A stretch of DNA of 64,000 nt, taken from Mactromeris polynyma. Its lineage: Eukaryota > Mollusca > Bivalvia > Venerida > Mactridae. This document shows, one piece after another, positions 38,540 to 50,653 of the stretch. The DNA lies in the NCBI GenBank assembly GCA_032209605.1, contig JASFXZ010000001.1, positions 20,850,256-20,914,255 on the forward strand. The letters run 5' to 3'. A program made the position numbers and the translations under genes. Positions within the stretch are counted from its first letter, which is position 1, and every line of letters begins with the position of its first letter. Below the pieces are notes generated by a model. That model saw only the letters and a program-made list of their open reading frames with translations. It had not been told where the DNA came from and made no database searches.

Positions 38540-38830
38540 CCCCCCCCCCCTTCTCTTTCGGCCTCTGATTACTGACTTCCTTGGGTTGCTCCGTGATGTA
38601 TTACATCCATTCAACCCTCCTGCCTTGTTTCCGCCCGAAGTTATCTATAGTTGATTTTGAAGGTCAACCAGATCATTCATTGCAACCATATTAACTGTTT
38701 ACCTTGGTACCTCCGCAGTCCTAAATGTTTTGTAGACTTGCAGACTGTTGTTTTCCCAGGGGTCTGGGTGGGAAAGCACTGTCATTTGTATATGTCGTTC
38801 AATGTAACAACTCGATACCTCTTTAAAGAG
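38540..38830 (+). repeat. dispersed repeat family F, copy 4
   Basis: Preceded by an 11-nt C run. Contains CCAGATCATTCATTGCAACC, TTGTTTTCCCAGGGGTCTGG and TTCAATGTAACAACTCGATA. One copy of the 38-bp segment, diverged. Confidence 0.7.
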
Positions 38831-38954
38831 TCTTGACCATCTCATTCATAACTGAAATATAAATTTAAAGATTCGATGACTGTAGCTTTGAATTGACTTT
38901 CTAACATCGAGTAAGCGTATTTTGTAAAACAACTACACACTTTTAATATCAGCG

Positions 38955-39100
38955 CGTCTCAAGGGTGGCCCTCTCAACAATGTTATCAATTTTCCCGCAG
39001 GAAATTATTACTAATTAACACTTTTAAACGACCATCTCTCAACAACAGCCGAACTTTGCATCTCCAAAAGGGTGTTGTTCTGGAGCCAAGATGTTGCACA
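38955..39100 (+). repeat. dispersed repeat family I, copy 3
   Basis: GGCCCTCTCAACAATGTTAT, ACCATCTCTCAACAACAGCC and TCTCCAAAAGGGTGTTGTTC. Matches the ends of 51985-52990. Confidence 0.55.
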
Positions 39101-39978
39101 ACACTTTGCGTGAATTATTGTTGTTTTTAATTGAATTTTGATTGCTTAATAAATGAGAAACAAAGCAGAATCCACTTACGCCTTTCGAAACCACAAATAG
39201 CGCGTGAGTAATACTTGAAAACATGCAACACTTTACAATCTAGTTAATACATAAAAAAAACTGACTATGTATCATTTATTTTACAAGTTTATAGACGTTA
39301 AACACTCGAGAGGTAGTTAATTAAGTTTGAGTGACCGCCTTACAGCGATTATTAATATACAAAAGTGTATGCTTGTGTGTAAGTATCTGTCTATTTTTGT
39401 GGCCACCCCCGCTCGGCGACGTTACGCGAGAATGAAGAATTTGCGGTGAAGTATTATGTCAACTTGATTATCGTCATTTCTACTGTCTTCACTTGATACG
39501 ATGGCTAACCGCAGCAAACGTAATGTGTACGTTGAGTCATAGCTTCAACATCTATTGCTGTTCTTGTTGCATCTGCGCCATCATCTTGACCATTTGAAAT
39601 AAAGGCCGGCGATACCTGTTTTGAGATATTGCTGTTATTGCTAATGTTTCTCTTGACTTCGCTCTTTTGAACGGACCATAGTCTGTCAGTTAAGGCGCTC
39701 TTCCGTATTGTGGTGTTAATATTAGCAGATATGTTTGACACTAGGCTAAAATAAGTCGACAATACGAGTATGTATCACCACTCCTCAGGCCCGCCTTTTG
39801 GTGTTTAATGCTTACCGAGTTACCTGTGATATGTGTTTAGATGAATGAAGATGTAGAGACATCGTAGGACCCAAGATTAGTCTGCAAAAGTGCTATGCAA
39901 ACGAGTGAAGCTTTAGTTTTGCCAATTCAATTGAAATTCGTAAGTAAAGAAAATGTTAGTTGTCGAATGTGGCTACAA
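39101..39978. other. intergenic, nothing recognised
   Basis: No supported gene or repeat. Confidence 0.4.
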
Positions 39979-40147
39979 TGCAGTAAAACAACACTTAAAG
40001 ACCACCTCAATAATAGGACCACCACAAAATTCTCTAGTCCATTTTCATTGTTTAGCTGTTTGTTCAATCTCAATATTAATACCACCTCCATAAGGAGACC
40101 AGTTTTCAAGGACGATGGATGGTTTTATTATTGAGGTTTAACAGTAC
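39979..40147 (+). mobile_element. MITE family A, copy 10
   Basis: TGCAGTAAAACAACACTTAA to GGTTTTATTATTGAGGTTTA-ACAGTA. Confidence 0.8.
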
Positions 40148-40329
40148 ATTTTATTTATCAAGGTCCATCGCTTACTATGATTTTTCATTAAGCATCACAA
40201 GAATCCGATGGACAATTCTGGTACCAAGGAAATAAGGCGTAGCCGTTAGTTACGGCATGTCTCAATTATATTCTAGATCTCAACTGAGATCAGACTCACT
40301 CAAAAATATTTCAAGAACTTAAATCTTAA

Positions 40330-40490
40330 AAAGAGATATTGAGTTGTTGCTAGGAACGCCACATTCACAAGTCAAGACCTCCCAACACCGACCCCCGGGA
40401 AAACACCAGTCTATAAAACATCAGGCACTGAGGAGATTCAAGGATAAACATGTATGGGAATAGGGGTGCAAGGAATGGTCGTCTGGCCAT
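40330..40490 (-). repeat. dispersed repeat family F, copy 5 (truncated)
   Basis: GAGTTGTTGCTAGGAACGCC, ACCCCCGGGAAAACACCAGT and GGTGCAAGGAATGGTC. Same strand as copy 1, without amplification. Confidence 0.7.
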
Positions 40491-40604
40491 AGAATGCATA
40501 GCCATTCTAAAGATCGTGAACGAACGCTATTGCACGATAGCATCACTGTCCAATGGCGACAGGCCACACTGTTTGTTTCTCCAAAGTTAAAATATTAGAC
40601 CTAA

Positions 40605-40920
40605 ACAAGAAATATATCTCAAAAAAAGATGGTCAATTTGAAGATTAAACTTTGTTGTGCAATATAACAAAAATGCCGAGATGTTACGATTGCTGGTCAC
40701 TCCAGATCCCAAAAGGATTTCGATTAATTCACCGAAAATCAGTGGAGTTAGGTAAGGTAAACGTACCCCTGATCGAAAGGTTAACCAATCCGCGTCAAGG
40801 TTACAAACGTTGTTCGGTAGAAGAGAAGTTGGTTTAGTGGTTAACGTAAGATTTGATTGGTTTACACAACACTGATATGCAAATAGCAAAGCCATGTTAG
40901 TTTGGCTGCGCCGAAAAATC
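40605..40920 (+). repeat. dispersed repeat family D, copy 3
   Basis: TCAATTTGAAGATTAAACTT to TTGGCTGCGCCGAAAAATC. An open frame antisense to it is conserved with 58.9 kb only because the repeat is. Confidence 0.8.
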
Positions 40921-41486
40921 TCAAGTTGCGTGTCGTTTTGTGAAAGCGGGACGAATACACACAGTACGCACAACTTGCCAATTATCAAATACAATTTACA
41001 CTTTTTGCAATACCTCAAATTGTTGACTTTTGTCCAATTGCATGTGATGAATTCGAGTTTTGTTTGTGTGTAATCACCAACGTGACACTTTTAATGCCTT
41101 CAGACATTTAATGACTTCAGAGAAGGATTTTTTGCTTTGTATGAAATTTTGTATCAAAAGGATATGAATTTTTCGGCCTCTTTGTTTTGACTTTTTCTTT
41201 TGATCACGTGATGAAACTCTCCTTGCTTTGAAACATGTGATATTTTATATTATGTCGCCGCATGCGGTATTAGGTTTAGTTAGTTTTTCATCAAAGTTGA
41301 ATGACATCACGACGATATTTACGAACAAACATGAAACGAATACCTCAAACCGATAGACAACTATGTAACATCTGCTTCATAAACATGAAAATTTGCGCAA
41401 TTTGATTGTAAGGGTGGCAAATTAACTTAGCCGATGTGTGATAGCAGTTATTGTATTGCTTGCTATGCTTGCAAATGTGTTATACA

Positions 41487-41641
41487 TACAGTAAAACCTC
41501 ATTAATATGACCACCCTATGGACCCTTGAAAACTTAATGAAGTGGTCTTAATATTGAGGTTGAATAGAGCAAAACTGTGAAAATACACTTGACAATTTTG
41601 TTCTAAATTTTGAGGTGGTCTTAAAGTGAGGTTTCACTGTA
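41487..41641 (-). mobile_element. MITE family A, copy 11
   Basis: TACAGTAAAACCTCATTAAT to GTCTTAAAGTGAGGTTTCAC-TGTA. Confidence 0.85.
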
Positions 41642-41658
41642 CATAAAATCACGTAGAG

Positions 41659-42013
41659 CCAGGGATTATAACGGATACTGACACTCAGCACTCAAATCTC
41701 AAATCACAAACTTAACTCTTAATCGTCTGGTAGTGGAATGTTAGTGTTGAAATTGAATGGAAATAATAAGTGCTGAATATTCTATTGGTCGATTTTCTAT
41801 TCCATTTGAGTGTGGTTATTAGATATGGGAGTAATTATTGGGTTTGAGTGCCACACTCCACACTCAGACTTAATAAACACTTCCACATCTCATATTACAC
41901 TCAAATCCCCCCCCCCCAAAAAACAACAACATTTTTTACACTCAGTTTGAGTCACTCAGAAGAGTAAAGTTGGTGACTTGAGTGCTGAGTTTAAGTATCT
42001 GTTAAAATCCCGG
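41659..42013. mobile_element. MITE family H, copy 2 (unexpanded)
   Basis: TIR of about 35 bp: left CCAGGGATTATAACGGATAC-TGACACTCAGCACTCAA. The right end, read in reverse, is CCGGGATTTTAACAGATACT-TAAACTCAGCACTCAA. Interior as in copy 1, with a C run at about 41908-41916. Its left TIR holds CACTCAGCACTCAAATCTCA, i.e. single-to-double copies of both heptamers of the 37.5 kb array. Confidence 0.8.
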
Positions 42014-42079
42014 ACACCGGTTTAATGCACGGGTCATTGTTTATGCCTGTAATGTAGAATACTGCCGCTGCAATGTGTC

Positions 42080-42365
42080 AGTGGTGTGTCGCAATCCAAA
42101 TTTCCGTCGAAAAATCCAAATATTTCTGTTTCGTAGACTCAATTTTTTCAAATATCCATTGAACTTATTGCCCCTTGTTGTCCACCTAAACTCTCCTTAT
42201 TGTTTATTCTGGTCGGCCAGACCATTTCTTGCTCCTCTATTCCCAAACATGTTTACCCTTGCACCTCGGTGTCTAATGTTTTCTAAGGGGTCTGTTTAGG
42301 GAGGCATTGTCTTAAGCCGTAAGTGGCATTCCCTGTAACAACTTAATCTCTCTTTTATTGCGCTT
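42080..42365 (+). repeat. dispersed repeat family F, copy 6
   Basis: GGCCAGACCATTTCTTGCTC, ACCCTTGCACCTCGGTGTCT, TTAGGGAGGCATTGTCTTAA and CATTCCCTGTAACAACTTAA. One copy of the 38-bp segment. Confidence 0.75.
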
Positions 42366-43049
42366 CGAGTGTACCCCATGATTGCCAAACAATGGCTTAC
42401 GGAGGAGTCTTTAGCAGCAATTTGGAACTAGTGGCTTGTAAACTATTTTACAGATTTTTTTCTCACTAACTATCGTACAGTGCATAATAGCGCCAGGTTA
42501 TTCACTCGGCCAATACGACAACAATTTAGTCACTGTTATAGTACATAGTGTTATACTATTTTTGTGAATAAATATTAGTAACTAACGGAAACTCATGCAC
42601 CCTCCGGCTGGAAATTTGTTATCATGTTCGAGTCAAACGATTTATATGGGTGGTAGAGCTTTGTTTTCTGAATGAGTAAAACAAGTATCACACGCTTGTT
42701 ACTGGTGTATAACGATGTAGGGTAAGAAGATGATAAATACTAGTTGTCATGAGTATATTAGTGTAAAACATCATAGAAAACAAGGATAATTTACTTTTCA
42801 TACATTCTGTCAGAGTCATTATTTTGCTCAATTTGTCACTTTTTTAGCAGTGTTGCTTTCAGAAGATAAGTTGTACCGTGACTCATCATATACACTTAGA
42901 CTAAACGAAGGATAAAAGCGAAATTAATCTATAAGTACACGACAAAGAAGCAGAGAATCTCGTTTCGCTTTCACAACTATAGTTTTTCATTCGTCCGATC
43001 TTAATGTTTTGAATACATGTAACAGAAAAGCACGCTCTGCATTAAATAT
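42366..43049. other. intergenic, nothing recognised
   Basis: No supported gene or repeat. Confidence 0.4.
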
Positions 43050-43370
43050 GTATCTGGGGCTCATCTGAACATAGAATGTGTTAATTGGCTTCATCCAGTA
43101 TTGTTGTTACATTGGCTAAAATATCTCTCATAAGAACCATTGCAATGTTTAACCGATTGAAAAAATAGCATACAAAACTTGTAAAATAGTCTGATTGTTA
43201 AAAACTGATTTTTTTTTTTTAAATTTTATGATGTACAAACATCTTCATTCAACAAATATGGATCAATACATTCATGATGAGTTCAGTCTTTGTTAACGCA
43301 TGTTTATTGATGTTTTAACTATAGGAAATATACTTTATGTTTATTTAGGTAAACAAATGAACATTTGCAT
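43050..43370 (+). repeat. dispersed repeat family G, copy 4
   Basis: GTATCTGGGGCTCATCTGAA to TTTAGGTAAACAAATGAACA. Confidence 0.8.
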
Positions 43371-45087
43371 TTTGATAATAATAATCTCAAAACAGTTCGG
43401 CGATGAAATAAACAAAAATATCTGAAACATGTCCTTGGATACAATTGGGGGTAATGCACGGAAATGCAAATTATCTCATATGTGTTTTAAAAAAAGATAT
43501 TATGCAAATGTTAGATATCAAATATTCCGTACGAATGAGTTTCAGCCAGCTGTTAACTAGCGTAATACAAGTTATAAACATCTAAGTCGTATTTCAGTAC
43601 GCTGAAAATAATTCAATACACATTAAATATTCACATGATACGTAGTCATAAGTTACGCACAGCGTTTGGTGAAAGAAAAGTTTTAAAATGACAACACTAT
43701 TAAGCTAACTTAAAACACTACTGCTTATTAAAGTGCAAGTTTTTTGTTTAATGTCTTAAATAATTATGTGTCTTACAGCCTGACTCCAACCTTGATATCA
43801 GTCCAACGACACAATTATCGGACTCGAGGGGATATATTTGATTTCACACCACAGATCTCAATAAAAACTTACAACAACTGTTAACATAATTATTTCTAGT
43901 TTATGTAAACATGAAAACAACTCGGTATTTACATATTTCTTCCTTATAGTCGCACAGCTTGTTGTACGCTGGATGTACTGTAGTGGTTGTGAACGACTAA
44001 AAATACAGTTGCAGGTTTATATACTGATCTAAAATTAGCAATGCGAGTAAATTAATCATGCATGCAGTCTGTCCAATCAACTCATGGGAAAAAATGTATT
44101 TTTCACTTGTACTACAGTATAACATTCTGTATGAACGTAAAGATGTCACATTTTTATACCTAATTATGAGGAAAAGAATGTATATAATCATTTCCTGTAA
44201 TGAGTTTTAAGATATCACGAATTGAGATATGCTTATTATGTCCTTGGACGTTTTTTTTCTGGCGTGTGATGCAATAAATATATTCGTCATTGTCGATATA
44301 TTTATCCTTAAACTGAAACTATGACAATGACAGTGATACACTGATAAGCATCCCGTTGTAGTTTAGTTAAATACAGGGTGTTAAAACAGTTTGTTTACAA
44401 AGTTTCAATTTAGATCAATTGAAAAAAATGCTGTATACACTGGCTTTATTTCGCATCATGAAAGATTCTGTTTATTTCACGAATATCTGGGTGTTTTTAA
44501 ATCTCATTTTGATACAAAAATACTCGTTTATTGAGAGAAGCGTTCATCATTGCGAAACTAACTTAATGCTGTCATGATATGTTCTCATCTTGTATCCCTA
44601 GGTAAGTTCATGAAATTTGAGAAATCTTACATTTTGCGTTTTTAAAAAGATAGATAGATACTTTTATTTCCTCCATATATGAAGAACGGAACAAGATATC
44701 ATTATATACAGTACAGTGATGGAAAGAAACAGTATTAAATAAGATGATCTAACAAGCTACAATGACCAGGAATATTTAGAATATTTACAGCAGACAACTA
44801 GATGATTTTTCAATTTAACAAGAAACAATGCAGTGGATAAAATGATATATTATGGCATTAGAGTACAGGTCCCACAAATGTATTTCCGAAAACGAAAACA
44901 AAGACAAAATGTGAAATACATAATAACTTCTATCTAAGATATATAGTGAAACTATAGCTTCATGCAGAACACTATAAATATTTTGGAAAACTCAAGATAA
45001 GTTCAGTAAAATGCACTAATTTAACTAAATAATATTCTAGATGACAACATTGAATAATGTCTAGTAGATAAACATGTAATATATATA
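43371..45087. other. intergenic, nothing recognised
   Basis: About 1.7 kb AT-rich; only short AT-driven frames. Confidence 0.4.
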
Positions 45088-45280
45088 TACAGTCAAACCT
45101 GTGTTAAAGACCACCTGCGAACAAAGACCACTATTGCAAAACCTGTCTGCAAAGACCACTAATTTTATCTCCCATCAGACCATTTTCAATGATATTTAAT
45201 CTGTTAAAAGAGACCACCTGTAAACAAAGACCACATTTTGCTGTTCCCATGGGTGGTCTTTACAGACAGGTTTGACTGTA
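45088..45280. mobile_element. MITE family B (relative of A)
   Basis: TACAGTCAAACCTGTGTTAA with inverted TTTACAGACAGGTTTGACTG-TA, flanked by TA. Internal AAAGACCACCTG blocks occur in both orientations. Same architecture as family A but a different sequence. Confidence 0.85.
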
Positions 45281-45519
45281 TATATAAAATACAACACAAT
45301 GGGATGACTCTTTTGATCAGTAAATATTCTGATGGAAAATTCATTGGTATTAGTACGCACTGATAGGGCTATTTAATACACATCTTTTTAGTAGCAATAA
45401 TACTCAGTATCATGACACACGTTCGTAGTTTATGTTCAGTTAAAACAAGTTAATTTTACATCGATTGTGAGACAAGTTATTACACACATCAGTATTGATG
45501 GCTGCATGCTTCATGTTAC

Positions 45520-45660
45520 TAACCAGTACCCGCGCCAAATTAAGGGAATTTTTAAGTTCGGGATCAAATTCCTCTTAACGCGGATTCGAATTCACGACTT
45601 TCGGATCTGAGCCCGAAATTATAACAGATGTAGCGATTTAAGACTTCCGGAGGTCCGAAC
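45520..45660 (-). mobile_element. possible tRNA-like SINE remnant
   Basis: Minus strand: GGGCTCAGATCCGAAAGTCG then TGAATTCGAATCCGCG, a B-box-like motif. The A box is poor. Confidence 0.35.
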
Positions 45661-45814
45661 CTGCACCCCTGAATTATTGGCAAAATATGTTTTTCCATAT
45701 CTAATCTTAGATCAAGAGGTAGTCCTAAAATTCAAAGGCCTCACTGTTTTTGTTCAAAATTAGCGTATTACATTTAAAGTAAACGTATTGTATTGATCCG
45801 CTACCTCACCAGGA

Positions 45815-45880
45815 GCCGGACCCCCTCTGACCCCCGATTAACCTGACCCCGACCCCCCTGATCCCCCTACCACCCTGTCG
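45815..45880 (+). repeat. C-rich low-complexity tract
   Basis: Degenerate GACCCCC / GATCCCCC repeats on the plus strand. Confidence 0.7.
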
Positions 45881-47114
45881 TAAAAAACTGGATATGTGCA
45901 TGGCCATGAACCGTTATATAAAATCCCTCGACCTCAACTTTGACACACCAACACTACACACGGTCATCTTGATAGTCACTTGTCAAGCATTAATGTTCGA
46001 ACCTATGGTATAATATATGTTCATGACTACAAAATGCAGTTCCGGCGTTCCATATTAACCGGTACAAAAAGTTACCGTGCTCCGGCATACAAGCCAACAC
46101 CTGTTGATCAACATATCATGTTGCTTCTTAAAAGAATAACTGACAATGGACTAAATTATTTCAATTCGACCTTTTTTGTCAAGTTGCTTAAATGCCAAAT
46201 TCCTAAGTATTTAACCCTTTTATACCGCGCATTAATTAACATTTAAATGTGGTAAAAAATCGTGTTAAGTTCAATTAAATCTCCATTTATTACGGGGACA
46301 CTTGACTCGACCAGATAATGATGGTATATTTGGTGTAATGTAAATATATCTTAATGTTAGTATTATTATCGTAATAACAAAAATCGCTCATCAATTTAAT
46401 GTGATCGCTTATATAGATAACTATCATGTTATAATGTTTCAAGTACGCGAGTTAATAGATCGATAACGGATATCTACTAAATAGGTCGATTACTAAACAT
46501 TTTAAAATTTAAATAGATTTCTATGAATAAAAACTCGAATGTAAGATAAAACGTTTGTTTACCATATATATTGTGGATAAATTATATTATAATTATATCA
46601 TATTTTGTTGAAAGGTATTCATATTACGATAAAGAGAAAAAATACCCTTTTCTTTTACATTCAGATGGAAATACATGCGTTTTGTCACGTACGTGAACGT
46701 GGATTTCCGTGCATACCAGGCAAGGGCGGTCAATCCAGAAATCACAGTCTGCACACCCCGTGTGGCTTCGAGGTATCACACCTTTCCCCAACAAATGACA
46801 TTCTTATCACACCTTTCCTCAACAAATTTCATTCTATACTGGTTATCACAGATCTTTGGAATATTTGCGAAAAGTGCTAAAAGTTGGTGCTATTTTAGAG
46901 AGAATTTATCGATAGCTAAACTGTGAACGAATACGCACCTCCTTGTCTGGAATATGAGTGCAAAGTCATATCGTAAACGGACTCCATACTTACAGTCAGT
47001 TTCCGCCTGTCCGATTATCTCAGTCTCTCGAGCACTCGAAAGTCAACCAGTAAGTGGTTCGTTCGAAGTCGGTTGAGTCGAAGTTCGATTGAAAACAGTC
47101 CAGTCAAAGTCAGT
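45881..47114. other. intergenic
   Basis: A short two-copy repeat (TATCACACCTTTCC-CAACAAAT, about 36 bp apart) lies at 46767-46830. Nothing else recognised. Confidence 0.4.
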
Positions 47115-47275
47115 TGTACCACCTCTATGGATAATATGGGGAACTCGCCTTTTGCTTGTGGAAGAATTGGTCAGTACTAAATGGTAACCCTGACACACTG
47201 GTCATCTTAACTGACCAACGGTCAGCTCATCTGAACTACGGTTGAAAAACGGAGTAAAACTCGAACACAAAACAT
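47115..47275 (+). mobile_element. SINE core/tail fragment
   Basis: TTTTGCTTGTGGAAGAATTG-GTCAGTACTAAATGG and ACGGTTGAAAAACGGAGTAA match the tails at 33232 and 34020. Confidence 0.6.
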
Positions 47276-47355
47276 CAGCAGCTTTCTTGGATAAATATCA
47301 AGAATGACCTCCAAAATGACCTCCAAAACTGCAACGCGACAATAATCAATTCATT

Positions 47356-47546
47356 TACAGTCAGACCTCGTTAAGTCGACAACCTTCTATGCGAATACTC
47401 GGTATCATCCGAAATACATACATGTATCAGGTCCCGATGTATCGACGCACGAAACAATGTATTATTCGAAATAAATTTCGGACCCCATGAATAATTCGAA
47501 ATAAATTTCGGATAGAAGCTTGTCGAATAAACAAAGTCCGACTGTT
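47356..47546. mobile_element. MITE family C (Tigger-like), copy 1
   Basis: TACAGTCAGACCTCGTTAAG-TCGACAACCTTCTATGCGAATAC at left; TCGAATAAACAAAGTCCGAC-TGT at right. CAGTC..CCTCGTTNA..CGA ends are characteristic of pogo/Tigger non-autonomous elements. An internal ATAATTCGAAATAAATTTCG repeat occurs. Confidence 0.8.
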
Positions 47547-48527
47547 TTTGTATTTATTCATTCTTTTTTAGATGTCTGTCTCATTTGTATAAACATATTA
47601 CATAATCCTCATCATTAATTCATGAAATAAATGGAAATATAAATAAGTAATAGCAGTGAAGCTATTTTGGTGATTGATGGCGTTCTACTGATCGCAAGAA
47701 GTTCATTTCGAGGGGCGAAGACAAAACTAAATTATCTGCATTTCAAACAAAGAAGCAGATATGTAGTTCTGTTTCACGTTCACCCGGTAAAATAATTACG
47801 TTGTTTTGTCGCTTTTCAAGGGCATTATAATCTGAAATAAATAATAAATTATGTCATTGGAAAGTAATTTCAAAATTTCAAATTTATTATCGTAAGTTTT
47901 TCTTTAATTGTCAAATGTATGGCTGAATACAATGCACAGCAATATACGACAGTTTATACTTGTTGATTCAACCAAAGACTGCACGTACTCTCTGATAGTT
48001 TGTTCTACAAACCTTGAACTGAATTTTCGAACAAAATAAAAAATAATTTATCAATTGGAATTTTAAAAGTACCTTGTAACCTGAAAATTGCTTTTTAATA
48101 TGAAATATAATAACAGTGGCTCGAAGTTCATAATTCTTCGATTATTTGTCATAATGACATGTTATGGAAGCGATCAGTTTTGATCATAGCCAACGCCCCA
48201 GTATCAGAATACACTGTGAAATGACAGGTTAATAGCTTTGCGAAAGCACTTTCATTTTATGTGAATGGGACAGGCAAACCAACTATAGATTTGTAATAGA
48301 AGTCTTCAATTTTTTCGGTCTGCACTGTGAAGCGAAATACTTAAAGCGCTAGTAAAGAACGGGACGCGGTAAAAAAACATCGTTCGACACGACGAGAACA
48401 AATTTGAAACAAAATGTTAATGTTCTGAGTATATTTCAAAGAGACCGCTGACTTTTTCTATAAAACGAGAGTGTGTACGAGAAAATCAGGAAATCGAGGA
48501 TAATTGTTACACATGTACCCCGCGCAT
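47547..48527. other. intergenic, nothing recognised
   Basis: No supported gene or repeat. Confidence 0.4.
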
Positions 48528-48755
48528 TCATCGCATCTGTAAATTTCATAACAACTTCAGTTGGCCTATTACCGAACTCGCACGTGTTTTAAATAATAAC
48601 TGTTCATCGCATTTGTAAGTTTCATAACAAGCTCAGTTGGCCTATTATCGAACTCGCACGTGTTTTAAATAATAACTGTTCATCACATTTGTAAATTTCA
48701 TAACCAGTTCAGATGGCCTATTATCGAACTCGCACGTGTTTTAAATAATAACTGT
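48528..48755 (+). repeat. three 76-bp tandem repeats with E-boxes
   Basis: Units begin at 48528, 48604 and 48680 (TCATCGCAT or TCATCACAT). Each ends GAACTCGCACGTGTTTTAAA-TAATAACTGT and so contains one CACGTG palindrome. The E-box half is better conserved than the TTCATAAC-half. Confidence 0.9.
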
Positions 48756-49041
48756 AAAATGTAGTTTTTACACACTAAAAAGCAATAAGTACCCATGAGG
48801 AAGACAAAATATATGCACATACACTTACATTTAAGAGTTGAGAAGCGATCAGTTTGCAAGCATACACAATGACAGAGGTATCAGTTCAATGGAATATACC
48901 CAATGCTTGCCTAGAACGCGCTCAACTGCCACTTGAAATGTACTGGTCACAGAAGATAACCCGACATCTTGTATATTAGAAACCTTCACTACAATATGAC
49001 AAAGTGATCTGATATTATGAACGTGATCAAAGTTTGACAGT

Positions 49042-49140
49042 TTTGCATAGACTTTTCGATGATTCAGTTTAGCTAATTGCAAGCACAGTCAAAAGTAAAT
49101 GTAACCAGTAGCGGTTAGAAACTATGGGAACTATAGTGAT
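49042..49140 (+). repeat. dispersed repeat R, copy 2
   Basis: TTTGCATAGACTTTTCGATG, TTCAGTTTAGCTAATTGCAA and CCAGTAGCGGTTAGAAACTA. A family A MITE begins 22 bp further on. Confidence 0.7.
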
Positions 49141-49162
49141 GGGCTAGCACTCTCGACGAGTA

Positions 49163-49345
49163 TACAGTAAAACCTCACTTAAAGACCACTTTATTAATAA
49201 GTCCACCCCATAATTAAGAACACATTTTTTCAAGTCCATTATCACTGTTTTGCTCTTTATTCAACCTCAATATTAAGACCACCTCAATAAGAAGACCAGT
49301 TTTCAAGGTTCCCAAGGGTGGTCTTATTATTGAGGTTTTACTGTT
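49163..49345 (+). mobile_element. MITE family A, copy 12
   Basis: TACAGTAAAACCTCACTTAA to GTCTTATTATTGAGGTTTTA-CTGT. A good full-length copy, with internal GCTCTTTATTCAACCTCAAT. Confidence 0.85.
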
Positions 49346-49454
49346 CATTCTTACATTATTTCATGAAATAAATGATGAATAAATTTCTCAATCAAGTTAA
49401 TAGTAGACTGTAATATTTCTTATGCAAACCTTTACAAATTATTTCTTGTCATAC

Positions 49455-49621
49455 GCAGTCGGACTTCGTTTATTCGACAACCTTCTATCCGAATACTAGG
49501 TATCATACGAATAAATATCAGGTATTGATGTGTCGAATTGAAATGGGCTATTCGAAACCATGTATTATTCGAAATACAATTTCGGACCCGATTAATTCGA
49601 ATGAACGAACTCCGACTGTAA
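49455..49621. mobile_element. MITE family C, copy 2
   Basis: GCAGTCGGACTTCGTTTATT-CGACAACC and GAATGAACGAACTCCGACTG-TA. The best-matching TIRs of the three copies. Confidence 0.8.
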
Positions 49622-50452
49622 ATGTATTATGCATTTATGTACATAGTATTATCATTTGCATGTACATATAATATTATGACATAAGCATTCATTAAATACT
49701 ATTTTTTATTATTATCTATTTTATTTATGCCTTATTTCATGAATTATCTTATTATTTTTATATGGTTCCAGGATTTTCGTGGGTTCGAAAATTCGTGGAT
49801 TTTCAATTTTGGAGTGCTAATTATTTTAAGTTGTTCAGTAGAACAACTAGTTCTATAGCAATTTTCGACAGTCGCATTGTCTGAATACAAAAACTACTTT
49901 TTTCCGGAAGTGGCACAAGAATAACAGGTAAGTGAATCGGTTAAAAATAGTTCTACATCTGGGCGTAACCTGCATAACATATTCAATACAGGTAATAATC
50001 TTTAAGTACCTTCTGTGAATCTGGAAGTGTTGAATACAAAACCCGTGTTCAATACCGAACAACTTCAGTGCTTTCAGCGCTTTGATTATTTCATTCTATC
50101 GGTCAATAATCATAAATTTGTACAAACTGAGACACATGACATGCCCAACATCAAATATACTTTTACTTCTGTATCTCGCACTGGTTGATAATGAATGGCA
50201 GAACACTGACAAGGATAGATAACCTTTAAACATACATTGTATATGGAAAAATGTTGAAAAAGAGCATTTAACACATTTATATACAGGTAATGCTGAAATA
50301 TTCCGATCAAAATGTGATTATATGGAAATTTTCCGATACCATTGGACTAAACATGGACATATTAGGTCGCAACTGAAATATCATTTTAACTTCTATCTGG
50401 TGGTATATTGTGTGTTATCTGTATTGCATCTTGATTGGTATATTGACCACTG
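49622..50452. other. intergenic, nothing recognised
   Basis: No supported gene or repeat. Confidence 0.4.
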
Positions 50453-50653
50453 TACGGTTAAACCTCACCTATCGACCACCTCAATAATATGACCACCTCA
50501 AAATTGAGACCACAATAATCAAGTCCATTTAGTCTGTTTTGCTCTTTATTCAACCTCAATATTAAGACATACCGCAATATTAAGACAACCTCAATAAGAA
50601 TACCAGTTTTCAAGGGTCCCAAAGGTGGACTTATTTTTGAGATTGTACTGTTA
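50453..50653 (+). mobile_element. MITE family A, copy 13
   Basis: TACGGTTAAACCTCACCTAT to TTATTTTTGAGATTGTACTG-TTA. Has a small internal duplication of the AATATTAAGAC block. Confidence 0.75.

Noticed and set aside
40587..41018. 143-residue minus-strand frame similar to 58891-59271
   Set aside because: The similarity is explained by the shared non-coding family D repeat; frames differ in length and start.
48528..48755. CRISPR-like array
   Set aside because: Eukaryotic context, three whole-unit tandem repeats without unique spacers.
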